From Flavobacteriaceae bacterium (GTDB taxonomy: Bacteria; Bacteroidota; Bacteroidia; Flavobacteriales; Flavobacteriaceae), in NCBI GenBank assembly GCA_028284005.1, contig JANQSO010000007.1, positions 124,001 to 188,000 of the forward strand: 64,000 nt of DNA. Direction: 5' to 3'. Every line of letters begins with the position of its first letter. The stretch's first letter is position 1. The notes beneath the pieces are model-generated. The model worked only from the letters and a program-made list of their open reading frames with translations. It made no database searches and had not been told where the DNA came from. Position numbers and translations under genes: made by a program. This document shows positions 26,786 to 36,437 of the stretch, piece by piece.

Positions 26786-29305
26786 ATGAAAAAACTGATA
26801 TACCTCTCTTTTCTAATACTTTCAATTTCCTCTATTGCACAAAATTATAATGTAGACCTAAGTTATTACCTTCCAAAAGGTATCAACTACGATCAAAACA
26901 TTCCAACACCCAAAAGTATTATTGGGCATGAGATTGGGGACTGGCATATAACACATGACAAATTATCACAATATATGTATGCCCTGGCGGAAACCAGTGA
27001 CCGTATTACCATAGAGAACCGGGGAACAACTTTTGAAGGACGCCCTCTATTGCTCCTAACTATTACTTCTCCATCTAATCATGCAAATATTGAAAATATT
27101 AGAACTGATCATATAGCTTTAACCGAAGCCAATGCATCATCATTAAATACGGCTTCCATGCCAATTGTAGTATATCAAGGCTATTCTATTCATGGAAACG
27201 AACCCAGTGGCTCAAATGCGGCACTTGCCGTAGCTTACTATCTGGCAGCTGCCCAGGGGCCAAAAATTAATGAATTACTAAACAACACTGTCATTCTTTT
27301 TGACCCTTCTCTTAATCCGGATGGACTACAGCGTTTTGCTTATTGGGCGAATATACACAAAGGAAAAAATATTAATCCGGATCCCTACGACCGTGAATAT
27401 AGTGAAATTTGGCCTGGAGGAAGGACAAACCACTATTGGTTTGATATGAATCGTGACTGGCTTCCTGTTCAATTGCCCGAAAGTCGTGCACGGATCACTA
27501 CATTTCATCAATGGTACCCCAACATTTTGACAGACCATCACGAAATGGGTACGAACGCCAGTTTTTTCTTTCAACCCGGAATTCCTTCGAGGACACATCC
27601 GTTAACACCAAATAAAAATCAGGAGTTAACCGGTGATATTGCAAAGTTTCATGCCCGTGCATTAGATAAAATAGGCAGTTTTTATTATACCAAAGAGAGT
27701 TTCGATGATTTCTACTACGGAAAAGGTTCTACTTTCCCCGATATTAATGGTAGCATTGGAATTTTATTCGAACAAGCTTCCGCTCGTGGGCATGCCCAGG
27801 AAAGTGATAATGGAATTTTAACCTTTCCCTTTGCCATCCGTAATCAATTTACCACATCTCTTTCCACTTTGGAAGCTGCTGTAAAGATGCGAAAAGAGAT
27901 CCTGGACTATCAGCGTGAATTTTTTAGTAATGCCCGTAAAGAGGCGTCAGGAGGCGGTGCAATTGTATTTGGTGACGAAAAGGACGCTTCAAAAGTGTAT
28001 CATTTGGCTGAAATTTTAAAACGCCATAAAATTAAATTTCATGAAGTGAAAAATGACTTCACCAGTAATGGAAAGCATTTTAAGAAAGGATTCAGCTATG
28101 TTGTTCCGAAGAATCAAAAACAACACAGGTTGATAAATGCGATGTTTGAAAAGCGCACAAAATTTCGGGATAGCTTATTCTATGATGTGAGCGCATGGAC
28201 GTTCCCCCTGGCATTTAATTTAAATTATATAGAAAATGGCTCTATGAGCTATGCGGGTGCCGAAGTTACAGATCTTCAAAAGAAAACCGTTTCCTCACCT
28301 GCAAATTCCAACTATGCGTATTTAATGGAATGGCATGATTACTATACACCAAAAGCGCTTTATCTTATTCTGAAAAAAGGGTTACGTGCTAAAGTAGGAA
28401 TGAAACAATTCTCAATGAACGGGAAAGAGTATGACTATGGCACTATTTTAATTCCGGTGCAAAATCAGAAACTATCTGCATCAGAGCTTTCTGCATTTAT
28501 AAAGGATGTTGCAGCTAAGGCGAATGTAAGTATTCAAAGTGTTAGTACCGGACTTACCGAAGGTATTGACCTGGGAAGTAATCAGTTTCGAACTTTGAAA
28601 TTTCCAAAGGTTGCAGTTATTGTAGGAACCGGAGTTACTCCCTATGATGCCGGTGAGGTCTGGCACTTATTTGACCAGCGATACGATATGCTCATCACAA
28701 AGATTGACACCCGTAACTTTAGTCGCACCGACCTAAGTAGTTATACAGACATTATTCTAACGAATAGTTGGGGGAACAGGCTAGGTAAAAAGGATGCCGA
28801 AAAATTAAAAACCTGGGTGCAAAACGGAGGAACTTTAATTGGTTATAAAAATGCGGGGAATTGGTTTAACAACAATGAGTTATTAAAAATGGAGCTTAAG
28901 ACCAAAAAGGATACTGCCCAAAATATTAGTTTTGAACAGAGAAGGGATTACCGGGGAGCGCAAGTAATAGGAGGCGCAATCTTTGAAACCAAATTAGACC
29001 GGTCGCACCCTATAGCATTTGGATATAAAAATAATACACTACCGGTGTTTAGAAATTCTACAATTTTCTTAAAACCGGATCACAATAGCTATAACAATCC
29101 TATTCAATATACTTCGAACCCGCTTTTAAGTGGTTATATTTCGGAACCCAACCTAAAGGAATTACAAAATACTTCGGCCTTTAAAATAGGGAATCTGGGT
29201 AGTGGCCAGGTGATCTACTTTACAGACAATCATAATTTCAGGGCTTTTTGGTACGGTACCAATAAATTACTAATGAACGCTATTTTCTTTGGAGATGAAA
29301 TGTAA
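26786..29305 (+). CDS. M14-family zinc carboxypeptidase with C-terminal amidotransferase-like domain
   Basis: 839 residues, secreted (signal peptide ends SISSIAQ). The peptidase domain (about 40-390) has the zinc His and Glu in YSIHGNEPSG, the substrate Arg in FDMNRDW, the third zinc ligand in LTDHHEMG and the catalytic Glu in GILFEQASARGH. The C-terminal part contains a Rossmann-like segment (about 610-700: VAVIVGTGVTPYDAGEVW ... DIILTNSWGNRL ... WVQNGGTLIGY) resembling class I glutamine amidotransferase folds but without a visible catalytic Cys. It probably trims peptides or peptidoglycan stems in the periplasm or outside. Next gene is another peptidase-like lipoprotein. Confidence 0.92.
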   Translation: MKKLIYLSFLILSISSIAQNYNVDLSYYLPKGINYDQNIPTPKSIIGHEIGDWHITHDKLSQYMYALAETSDRITIENRGTTFEGRPLLLLTITSPSNHANIENIRTDHIALTEANASSLNTASMPIVVYQGYSIHGNEPSGSNAALAVAYYLAAAQGPKINELLNNTVILFDPSLNPDGLQRFAYWANIHKGKNINPDPYDREYSEIWPGGRTNHYWFDMNRDWLPVQLPESRARITTFHQWYPNILTDHHEMGTNASFFFQPGIPSRTHPLTPNKNQELTGDIAKFHARALDKIGSFYYTKESFDDFYYGKGSTFPDINGSIGILFEQASARGHAQESDNGILTFPFAIRNQFTTSLSTLEAAVKMRKEILDYQREFFSNARKEASGGGAIVFGDEKDASKVYHLAEILKRHKIKFHEVKNDFTSNGKHFKKGFSYVVPKNQKQHRLINAMFEKRTKFRDSLFYDVSAWTFPLAFNLNYIENGSMSYAGAEVTDLQKKTVSSPANSNYAYLMEWHDYYTPKALYLILKKGLRAKVGMKQFSMNGKEYDYGTILIPVQNQKLSASELSAFIKDVAAKANVSIQSVSTGLTEGIDLGSNQFRTLKFPKVAVIVGTGVTPYDAGEVWHLFDQRYDMLITKIDTRNFSRTDLSSYTDIILTNSWGNRLGKKDAEKLKTWVQNGGTLIGYKNAGNWFNNNELLKMELKTKKDTAQNISFEQRRDYRGAQVIGGAIFETKLDRSHPIAFGYKNNTLPVFRNSTIFLKPDHNSYNNPIQYTSNPLLSGYISEPNLKELQNTSAFKIGNLGSGQVIYFTDNHNFRAFWYGTNKLLMNAIFFGDEM

Positions 29306-29358
29306 AGAGATAGCTTCTAACTACTAACTGTATTAACAATAATTATAAAGAGTTAACA

Positions 29359-31137
29359 ATGAAAAAAATATGTTTTTTGCTATGTATTGCTTTAGTAATG
29401 TCATGTAAAAATGATGTTCCAGAAAAGGAAACCACATTAAATGTTTCAGAACAGTTTAATGATATGCTTGAAGAGTATTATGAAGAAGGGTTACAATTAA
29501 GCCCCCTCCAGGCGACATTTGCCGGAGATAACAGATATAATGATCAATTTCCTGATCCATTAGCAGATGAAACTCTGGCAAAATTTAAAGAATATTTTCA
29601 AAAATATAAGGAGAAATTAGCAAGTTTCAATGATGAAGATCTGTCTGAAAGCGAACAGATGACCAAAGCTATTCTTAGCTGGGAATGTGACATTAATCTG
29701 AACGAATTCAATTTTGATAGTAACCTCACACCCATAGACCAAATGTGGTCACTCAACTTAGTGATCGGGCAACTTGCCAGCGGAGCAAGCGCACAGCCTT
29801 TTAAAACGGTTGAAGATTATAAAAACTGGTTAGCCCGACTAGACGGCTATTTAAAATGGATGGCTTCAGTAAAATCCAATATGGCCAAAGGAATTGAAAA
29901 AGGATATGTATTACCCAAATCATTGATCACAAAAGTAATTCCGCAATTAAGTGCTATGACTAACGAAAATTTGGACCAGCATTTGTTCTTCTCTCCTGTG
30001 AAGAATTTTCCGGATGATTTTTCGGAAGAAGATAAAAAAGAACTTACAGAAGCATATACTGCAATGGTTTCAGAAAAAATTATTCCTGCATACAAAGACC
30101 TGCATCAGTTTGTAACCACAGAGTATATGGCGGCCGGGAGAGAATCCAGCGGTATTGCTGATGTTCCTAATGGTGATGCTTATTACAAGCATCAAATTAA
30201 AAAGTATACTACAACAAGTATGACTGCCGATGAGATTCATCAGTTAGGGCTGTCGGAAGTGAGCCGTATTTCTTCAGAAATGGAAAAGGTAAAGGAGCAG
30301 GTAGGATACAAGGGAGATCTAAAATCGTTTTTCGACTACGTACGAAACAATAAAGAGTTAATGCCTTTCAGTGAACCACAGCAGGTAGTTGATAACTTCA
30401 ATACAATTCACGAACGCATGAAACCGCAGATCGAAGCACTTTTTGACCTGAAACCCAAAACTCCTTTTGAAGTTCGACGTACCGAAGCATTCAGGGAAAA
30501 TTCCGCAAGTGCCGAATACAGTCAGGGCTCTTTGGACGGAACCCGCCCGGGAATCTTTTATGTCCCTATTCCAAATGCTTCTACTTATAATACCTATAGC
30601 GATGAATCACTTTTTTTACATGAAGCCATTCCGGGTCATCACTACCAAATTTCCCTTACACAGGAAAGTGATGAATTACCTGAATTCAGAAAAACTCTTT
30701 GGTATAGCGGATATGGTGAAGGTTGGGCACTCTACTGTGAATCTTTAGGAAAAGAACTGGGTTTGTATACGGATCCTTATCAATACTTCGGAATGTTGGG
30801 AGCCGAAATGCATCGTGCTATTCGTTTGGTTGTTGATACAGGGCTACACTCAAAAGGGTGGACGCGTGAGCAGGCTATTCAATACTCTCTGGATAATGAA
30901 GCAGAATCTGAAGCCAGTATTATTTCAGAAATTGAAAGGTATATGGCAAATCCCGGACAAGCCTTATCCTACAAAATTGGGCAGTTAAAAATTAGGGAGC
31001 TTAGGACCAAAGCAGAAAACATATTGGGAGATAAATTTGATATAAGGCAGTTCCACAATCAGGTTTTAGAGACAGGCTGTGTTCCCCTTGCTTTACTGGA
31101 AGACAAGATCAATACATGGATCTCGGAAAGTAAGTAG
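29359..31137 (+). CDS. DUF885 lipoprotein, putative metallopeptidase
   Basis: 592 residues. Lipobox LVMSC with Cys at about residue 16. A helical DUF885 body resembling M2/M3-type gluzincins. The motif LHEAIPGHHYQ (about residue 425) is the HExxPGHH variant of HExxH, and a downstream Glu in YGEGWALYCE would be the third zinc ligand. Family members are annotated as proteins of unknown function; peptidase activity is inferred from the motif and fold. 53 bases after the M14 gene and probably transcribed with it. Confidence 0.88.
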   Translation: MKKICFLLCIALVMSCKNDVPEKETTLNVSEQFNDMLEEYYEEGLQLSPLQATFAGDNRYNDQFPDPLADETLAKFKEYFQKYKEKLASFNDEDLSESEQMTKAILSWECDINLNEFNFDSNLTPIDQMWSLNLVIGQLASGASAQPFKTVEDYKNWLARLDGYLKWMASVKSNMAKGIEKGYVLPKSLITKVIPQLSAMTNENLDQHLFFSPVKNFPDDFSEEDKKELTEAYTAMVSEKIIPAYKDLHQFVTTEYMAAGRESSGIADVPNGDAYYKHQIKKYTTTSMTADEIHQLGLSEVSRISSEMEKVKEQVGYKGDLKSFFDYVRNNKELMPFSEPQQVVDNFNTIHERMKPQIEALFDLKPKTPFEVRRTEAFRENSASAEYSQGSLDGTRPGIFYVPIPNASTYNTYSDESLFLHEAIPGHHYQISLTQESDELPEFRKTLWYSGYGEGWALYCESLGKELGLYTDPYQYFGMLGAEMHRAIRLVVDTGLHSKGWTREQAIQYSLDNEAESEASIISEIERYMANPGQALSYKIGQLKIRELRTKAENILGDKFDIRQFHNQVLETGCVPLALLEDKINTWISESK

Positions 31138-31280
31138 AACAAGAAATTAAATAATTTATCTTTTTCCAAAATATGCTATTTGTCATATTTTGAGATTTTT
31201 ATTACCCTTATCTTTCTTCAAATTTTATAACATGATACATTTTGTTAAGGGAATATGTCTCGTGTTTTAATACTTTGACA

Positions 31281-33152
31281 ATGGGTGAACAAAAAGTAGA
31301 TCGTAGTATCAATAAAGAAGATCGTGCTAAATTTATAGGCTATCTTCTTAATGATATCAAAGCACTCGAGGACATGCTCGAAAAAGGTATTATTGAGGAC
31401 GATATTATCCGTATTGGTTCTGAACAGGAATTTTGTTTAGTAACGGAGAACTGGCGTCCTTCAGACAGGGCCGAGGAAATTTTGGCCGCTATCAATGACC
31501 CCCATTTTACTACAGAATTGGCCCGCTTCAATCTTGAAATAAACCTGGATCCTATCGAGTTAAAAGAAGATTGTTTTTCTATAGTTGAAGACCAATTAAA
31601 TACACTTCTGAAGAAAGGGAAAGAAGTTGCGGAAAGATATAATACTAAAATAGTCCTGACGGGTATTTTACCTACGATCAGTAAAAACGAACTGGAGTTT
31701 TATTATATGACCCCGCAACCCAGGTATTGGGCGCTAAATAATATGATAAAAGAATTAAGAGGTGGTGATTTTCAGCTCCATATCAAAGGAGTGGACGATC
31801 TTTCAATTAACCATGACTCTGTTATGTTTGAAGCTTGTAATACAAGTTTTCAAATGCACTTGCAAATAGCTCCGCAAGATTTTATTTCAAGCTATAACTG
31901 GGCACAGGCGATTTCGGGCCCGGTATTAGGGATTAGTGCCAATTCTCCTCTTCTTTTAGGGCGTGAGCTATGGAATGAGACCCGTATTGCTTTGTTTCAA
32001 CAAAGTATAGATACGCGGCATTCATCATACGCCCTAAAAGACCAACAGGCACGTGTTTCATTTGGAACCCAGTGGGAATCCGGGTCTGTTGCCGAAATCT
32101 TTAAAGACGATATTGCACAACACAAAGTAATTTTATCTAAAGAGATAGAGAAAGATTCTTTGGAAGAACTCAAAAATGGGAATATTCCAAAATTGACTGC
32201 ACTCAACCTCCACAATGGTACTATCTACAAATGGAACCGTCCCTGTTATGGTGTTGGTGGTGGAAAACCCCACATACGTATTGAAAACAGGTATATAGCT
32301 TCCGGCCCCAGCACGTTGGATGAGATGGCAACATTTGCATTTTGGGTAGGACTTATGGTAGGGCGGCCCAAAAAATTTGATGATATGCCTTCGGTAATGG
32401 ATTTTAGGGATGCCAAAGATAATTTCATCAAAGCTGCCAGATCGGGGAAATATTCGGTTTTAAACTGGATGGGGAAAAACATTTCAGTAAAAGATTTGAT
32501 CATCGAAGAACTCTTACCTATGGCCTACTCAGGGCTTGAAAAAATGAATATAGACCCCGATGATATTGAAAAATATATGAAGGTGATTGAAGAACGTGCT
32601 TTGGGAATTACCGGTTCGCAATGGATGATCACCAATTACCGAAGCTTAAGAAAAACAATGAAAAAGGATGATGCGCTTAGGATTTTGACAAAAACAATTT
32701 ATGAGAATCAACAAAATGGCAGTGTTTTAAATGATTGGTTAAATCTTGGTAAAGAAGAAGCTATTCTTTCTTCTGCACATTTGGTGGGACATATCATGTC
32801 CACTCAATTATTCACTGTTAATGAAAATGATTCGGCCAGTCTCGCCACATCCATAATGGACTGGAAAAATATTCATCATGTTCCGGTAGAGGATCAATCC
32901 AAAAAACTGTGCGGATTACTTACCTGGACCCATATGAAAAAACATCAAAAAAGTGACAGCGTCAAAAAAGTATTGGATATCATGGTAAAGGATGTTAGCG
33001 CTGTGACGCCATCTACGCCTATAGATGAAGCAATTGCTATTATGAAAAAAAATGAATACGGATGCCTCCCTGTTGTTAAGGAAACGGAATTGGTTGGCAT
33101 TATAACTATTAAAGATGTAATTCCATTTGACAATGGTGAAGCTCCAAAGTAA
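31281..33152 (+). CDS. GCS2-type glutamate-cysteine-ligase-like amidoligase with two CBS domains
   Basis: 623 residues. An N-terminal carboxylate-amine ligase domain of the glutamine-synthetase superfamily (about 30-420): IRIGSEQEFCLV, RFNLEINLDP, and GGKPHIRIENRYIASGPS carry the metal- and ATP-binding Glu, His and Arg expected of GCS2. The C-terminus has two CBS repeats (about 500-560, 565-620: IMSTQLFTV, IMVKDVSAV, GIITIKDVIPF), suggesting nucleotide control. The substrate pair is unknown and it need not be glutamate and cysteine. ATG at 31281; an upstream TTG at 31242 is less likely. The gene overlaps the next by 20 bases. Confidence 0.88.
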   Translation: MGEQKVDRSINKEDRAKFIGYLLNDIKALEDMLEKGIIEDDIIRIGSEQEFCLVTENWRPSDRAEEILAAINDPHFTTELARFNLEINLDPIELKEDCFSIVEDQLNTLLKKGKEVAERYNTKIVLTGILPTISKNELEFYYMTPQPRYWALNNMIKELRGGDFQLHIKGVDDLSINHDSVMFEACNTSFQMHLQIAPQDFISSYNWAQAISGPVLGISANSPLLLGRELWNETRIALFQQSIDTRHSSYALKDQQARVSFGTQWESGSVAEIFKDDIAQHKVILSKEIEKDSLEELKNGNIPKLTALNLHNGTIYKWNRPCYGVGGGKPHIRIENRYIASGPSTLDEMATFAFWVGLMVGRPKKFDDMPSVMDFRDAKDNFIKAARSGKYSVLNWMGKNISVKDLIIEELLPMAYSGLEKMNIDPDDIEKYMKVIEERALGITGSQWMITNYRSLRKTMKKDDALRILTKTIYENQQNGSVLNDWLNLGKEEAILSSAHLVGHIMSTQLFTVNENDSASLATSIMDWKNIHHVPVEDQSKKLCGLLTWTHMKKHQKSDSVKKVLDIMVKDVSAVTPSTPIDEAIAIMKKNEYGCLPVVKETELVGIITIKDVIPFDNGEAPK

Positions 33153-34344
33153 AGAATTAGAACAATCCGTTGAGGTACATAGAATAATTGGTCATATTAA
33201 AGGCAGGTCTCCCGGCCCTACGGTAATTTTTGTAGGTGGGATACACGGGAATGAACCTGCAGGTGTGTTTGCGCTCCATAAAGTGATCACACAGCTTCAG
33301 GAAAGTAATACACCCGTTAGAGGAAGCATCTATGCCATTGCCGGTAATCTAAAAGCATTAAAGAACGGTGAACGTTTTCAGGAAGAAGACCTGAACAGGC
33401 TCTGGTCTGCAAATGAAGTGAAGAAATTACAGAATGGGGCGCTTCTTAATCCTAAGAACCAGGACCGGGAAGAACAGGTGGCCCTATATAAAAGCTTCAA
33501 AGAAATCTTAGGAACAGAAACCGGGCCTTTTTACTTTTTCGACCTGCATACTACTTCCAGTAAAACCATTCCTTTTATTACGGTAAATGATAATTTACTC
33601 AACAGAAAATTTACGAAGCAGTATCCTGTCCCCATAGTTCTGGGAATTGAAGAATATCTTGACGGCCCGTTACTTAGCTATGTAAACGAATTGGGGTATG
33701 TAGCATTTGGTTTTGAAGGCGGGCAGCATAATGACCTTTCTTCCATTGACAATCATCTTGCTTTTATAAACTTAAGCCTTGTTTTCACGGATTCCGTAAA
33801 AAAAGACAGTATCGATTTTAATCATTACAATAATATTCTTATCAAAAACAGTTTGGAGGTACAAGGTTTTTATGAGATATTCAACCACTTCATGTTAAGC
33901 CGTAAAGACGATTTTTTAATGAAACCCGGGTTTATTAATTTTCAAAGAATAAAAAAAGGACAGGAACTTGCAACATGTAATGGAAAAAAAATAGTTGCTA
34001 TTAAAAACGGAAAAATATTTATGCCTTTGTATCAGGATCAGGGGAGTGACGGTTTTTTTATAATCAGGAGCATTCCTAAATTTTTTCTAAAGCTATCTGC
34101 TGTTCTTCGAAAAACACGTATTGACAAAATATTGGCTTTATTTCCGGGAGTGCAATGGAATACTGCCAAAAAAGATTCGCTTATCGTTAATCTTAAATGG
34201 GCCCGGTTTTTTTCGAAGGATTTCTTTCACCTTCTGGGTTACAGGAGTAAGATCGTGGACAGAAACCATCTTATTTTTAAAAATCGTGAAGTTGCATCAA
34301 AAAGAGAAGATTATAAAGAAACCCGTTGGTTTCAGAAAAATTAA
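33133..34344 (+). CDS. Succinylglutamate desuccinylase/aspartoacylase-family hydrolase
   Basis: 403 residues. Zinc motif VGGIHGNEPAG (His and Glu about residues 36-39), the third ligand in FFDLHTTSS (about 140), and a candidate catalytic Glu in GFEGGQHND (about 196). The family cleaves N-acyl or amide bonds of amino acids. About 80 extra C-terminal residues, basic, without known motif. The start ATG lies inside the amidoligase gene (20-base overlap), so the synthetase and hydrolase are translated together. This pairing suggests making and breaking, or trimming, one amide product; this is inference. Confidence 0.85.
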   Translation: MVKLQSKELEQSVEVHRIIGHIKGRSPGPTVIFVGGIHGNEPAGVFALHKVITQLQESNTPVRGSIYAIAGNLKALKNGERFQEEDLNRLWSANEVKKLQNGALLNPKNQDREEQVALYKSFKEILGTETGPFYFFDLHTTSSKTIPFITVNDNLLNRKFTKQYPVPIVLGIEEYLDGPLLSYVNELGYVAFGFEGGQHNDLSSIDNHLAFINLSLVFTDSVKKDSIDFNHYNNILIKNSLEVQGFYEIFNHFMLSRKDDFLMKPGFINFQRIKKGQELATCNGKKIVAIKNGKIFMPLYQDQGSDGFFIIRSIPKFFLKLSAVLRKTRIDKILALFPGVQWNTAKKDSLIVNLKWARFFSKDFFHLLGYRSKIVDRNHLIFKNREVASKREDYKETRWFQKN

Positions 34345-34374
34345 ACGCATATTCCACGCTTAAATCTAAAAACC

Positions 34375-34382
34375 TATCTTTG
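34375..34382 (+). promoter_or_regulatory. -7 box of the SulP transporter gene
   Basis: TATCTTTG, exact TAnnTTTG match, 21 bases before the ATG at 34404. No clear -33 element. Confidence 0.45.
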
Positions 34383-34403
34383 CCGCTTTTTTAAGCGAAA
34401 AAT

Positions 34404-36020
34404 ATGTTGCAAAGAACCATAAAGAATTTCACACAAAATCCTAAAAATGACATCTTATCCGGACTTACGGTGGCATTGGCTTTGGTACCCGAAGCGGTAG
34501 CTTTTGCATTTGTAGCAGGCATCGACCCCCTGGTAGGCCTATACGGCGCTTTTATGATGGGTATTATTACTGCCCTGTTTGGAGGACGGCCGGGAATGAT
34601 CTCCGGCGCTACAGGAGCTATGGCCGTTGTGATGGTACATTTAATTCAAAAAGGAAATGAAGTAGGAAATGCACTAACTATTCCTATCGAGAATTTGGGG
34701 CTTCAATGGTTATTTATCACACTACTCTTTGTAGGTGGTATTCAAATTTTAGCTGGAGTTTTACGGCTTGGAAAATTTGTACGTTTAATTCCACATCCTG
34801 TGATGATGGGGTTTGTAAACGGTTTGGCTATTGTTATTTTTCTTTCACAATTAGGGCTCTTCAAAGAAAATGTGGATGGAACCCTGCAATATATGGAAGG
34901 TAGCAATTTGTGGATCATGTTAGGCTTGGTAGGACTTACTATGGCTATTATGTTTGGACTTCCAAAACTTACCAAAAAAATACCGGCCGCATTAACTGCT
35001 ATTATTGTAGTAGCCTGCATCACTATTCTGGGAGGCATTGACGTAAGTACTGTGGGTTCTTTTATAAAAGATGGTGGTGGTGAAGGATTACAAGGTGGAT
35101 TACCCAGTTTTCAGGAACAGATTTTCACATTGCCATATACATTGAAAGGCCACTGGGACCTCATTCTTTCTACCGCATTTATACTGGCAGCAGTAGGTCT
35201 CATAGAGTCCCTGATGACTCTTAACCTGATCGATGAAATGACAGAAACCCGTGGAAGTGGTAATCGTGAATGTGTAGCCCAGGGAGGAGCAAACATTCTC
35301 AATGGATTGTTTGGCGGAATGGGTGGCTGTGCCATGATCGGGCAATCCATTATCAATATTAATTCCGGTGGGCGGGGAAGGCTGTCCGGGACGGTCGCGG
35401 CAGTTGCACTGCTTTGTTTTGTACTCTTTGGTGCTCCTTTGATAGAACAGATCCCTATTGCAGCTTTAGTTGGTGTAATGTTCATGGTGGTAATTGGCAC
35501 ATTTGCGTGGAGTAGTTTTAGAATATTGCATAAAATCCCGCTATCTGATGCGATCGTTCTAATTGCAGTTTCTGCCATTACCGTATGGCAGGACCTGGCT
35601 GTAGCCGTAATTGCCGGTGTTATCATGAGTGCACTGGTCTTTGCCTGGAAAAATGCTACCATGATCCGGGCGCGAAAACGAATTAAAGATGATGGCACAA
35701 AGGTATATGAGATCTGGGGGCCTTTATTCTTTGGGTCCGTGCAGAACTTCAATTCAAAATTCGATTTTAAAACAGACCCGGATACCATTGAAATAGATTT
35801 TATTGAATCTAAGGTTAGTGATCATTCCGGTGTTGAAGCATTACGCAATATTGCCAATAAGTATTTAGAGAACGGAAAAAAGGTAAAACTAACGCATTTA
35901 AGCCCGGATTGTAAGACATTGCTTCTGAAATGGGATCCGGAATTTGAGTCGGTTATCGAAGAAGCTGTAGATGATCCACGTTACTATGTTGTAACAGATA
36001 TGATGGATAGCGAAGTATAA
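34404..36020 (+). CDS. SulP-family anion transporter with STAS domain
   Basis: 538 residues. The N-terminal part has the SulP signature ALVPEAVAFAFVAGIDPLVGLYGAF and GRPGMISGATGAMAVV; about 11-14 membrane segments run to residue 430. A STAS domain follows (about 440-530: YEIWGPLFFGSVQNFNSKF, IDFIESKVSDHSGVEAL). SulP proteins move sulfate, bicarbonate or other anions, often with Na+ or H+. The substrate cannot be told from sequence; no carbonic anhydrase gene is adjacent. Ends one base before the convergent CsaA-like gene. Confidence 0.94.
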   Translation: MLQRTIKNFTQNPKNDILSGLTVALALVPEAVAFAFVAGIDPLVGLYGAFMMGIITALFGGRPGMISGATGAMAVVMVHLIQKGNEVGNALTIPIENLGLQWLFITLLFVGGIQILAGVLRLGKFVRLIPHPVMMGFVNGLAIVIFLSQLGLFKENVDGTLQYMEGSNLWIMLGLVGLTMAIMFGLPKLTKKIPAALTAIIVVACITILGGIDVSTVGSFIKDGGGEGLQGGLPSFQEQIFTLPYTLKGHWDLILSTAFILAAVGLIESLMTLNLIDEMTETRGSGNRECVAQGGANILNGLFGGMGGCAMIGQSIININSGGRGRLSGTVAAVALLCFVLFGAPLIEQIPIAALVGVMFMVVIGTFAWSSFRILHKIPLSDAIVLIAVSAITVWQDLAVAVIAGVIMSALVFAWKNATMIRARKRIKDDGTKVYEIWGPLFFGSVQNFNSKFDFKTDPDTIEIDFIESKVSDHSGVEALRNIANKYLENGKKVKLTHLSPDCKTLLLKWDPEFESVIEEAVDDPRYYVVTDMMDSEV

Positions 36021-36021
36021 T

Positions 36022-36354
36022 TCAAGAAATTCGCAGTCCGTTTTGTGTAGATTTATTAGGTTGTAATAAGGTGACGTCTTTCCCTTCAACTGCACCTAAT
36101 ACCAGGCATTCGCTCATAAAAGGGCCTATTTGTTTCTTCGGAAAGTTGACAACAGCAACTACCTGTTTTCCTATTAATTCTTCTTTCGTATAAAGTGTTG
36201 TTATCTGTGCAGAAGATTTTTTGGTTCCTATTTCATTTCCAAAATCAATAAACAGTTGATACGAAGGGTTCCGTGCTTCGGGAAAATCTTTCACTTCCAT
36301 AATAGTTCCTACCCGCATATCCACTTTTTCAAAATCACTCCAAGAAATTTCCAT
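36022..36354 (-). CDS. CsaA-like tRNA-binding-fold protein
   Basis: 110 residues, an OB-fold EMAP/tRNA-binding domain: FEKVDMRVGTIMEV at the N-terminus and VNFPKKQIGPFMSECLVLGA near the C-terminus are typical of CsaA. CsaA is described as a secretion-related chaperone in Bacillus, with a tRNA-binding fold. The frame runs to an ATG at 36411, but the ATG at 36354 gives the usual CsaA length, and the region between overlaps divergent promoter elements, so I use 36354. Confidence 0.88.
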   Translation of the reverse strand: MEISWSDFEKVDMRVGTIMEVKDFPEARNPSYQLFIDFGNEIGTKKSSAQITTLYTKEELIGKQVVAVVNFPKKQIGPFMSECLVLGAVEGKDVTLLQPNKSTQNGLRIS

Positions 36355-36377
36355 AGAATCTGTGTTTAAGTGTAACC

Positions 36378-36392
36378 AAGATAGTAAATTTG
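36378..36392. promoter_or_regulatory. Overlapping divergent -7 boxes, CsaA-like and redoxin genes
   Basis: Plus strand TAAATTTG (36385-36392) fits TAnnTTTG, with TGTG (36361-36364) 20 bases upstream as an imperfect -33; it would drive the redoxin gene. On the minus strand TATCTTGG (36378-36385, one mismatch) lies 23 bases before the CsaA-like ATG. Confidence 0.4.
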
Positions 36393-36437
36393 CGACATAT
36401 AAATTGCTCATTTTTACAACAGTGAAATAAAAGAATT

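Noticed and set aside
35111-35788. A 225-codon open frame antisense to the SulP gene
   Set aside because: The plus-strand SulP frame has clear family motifs throughout; the antisense product is low-complexity with no motif, start context or domain.
36355-36411. Longer CsaA-like protein starting at the ATG 36411
   Set aside because: The extra 19 residues are not part of the family and the DNA overlaps divergent promoter-like boxes; the longer form cannot be excluded by sequence alone.
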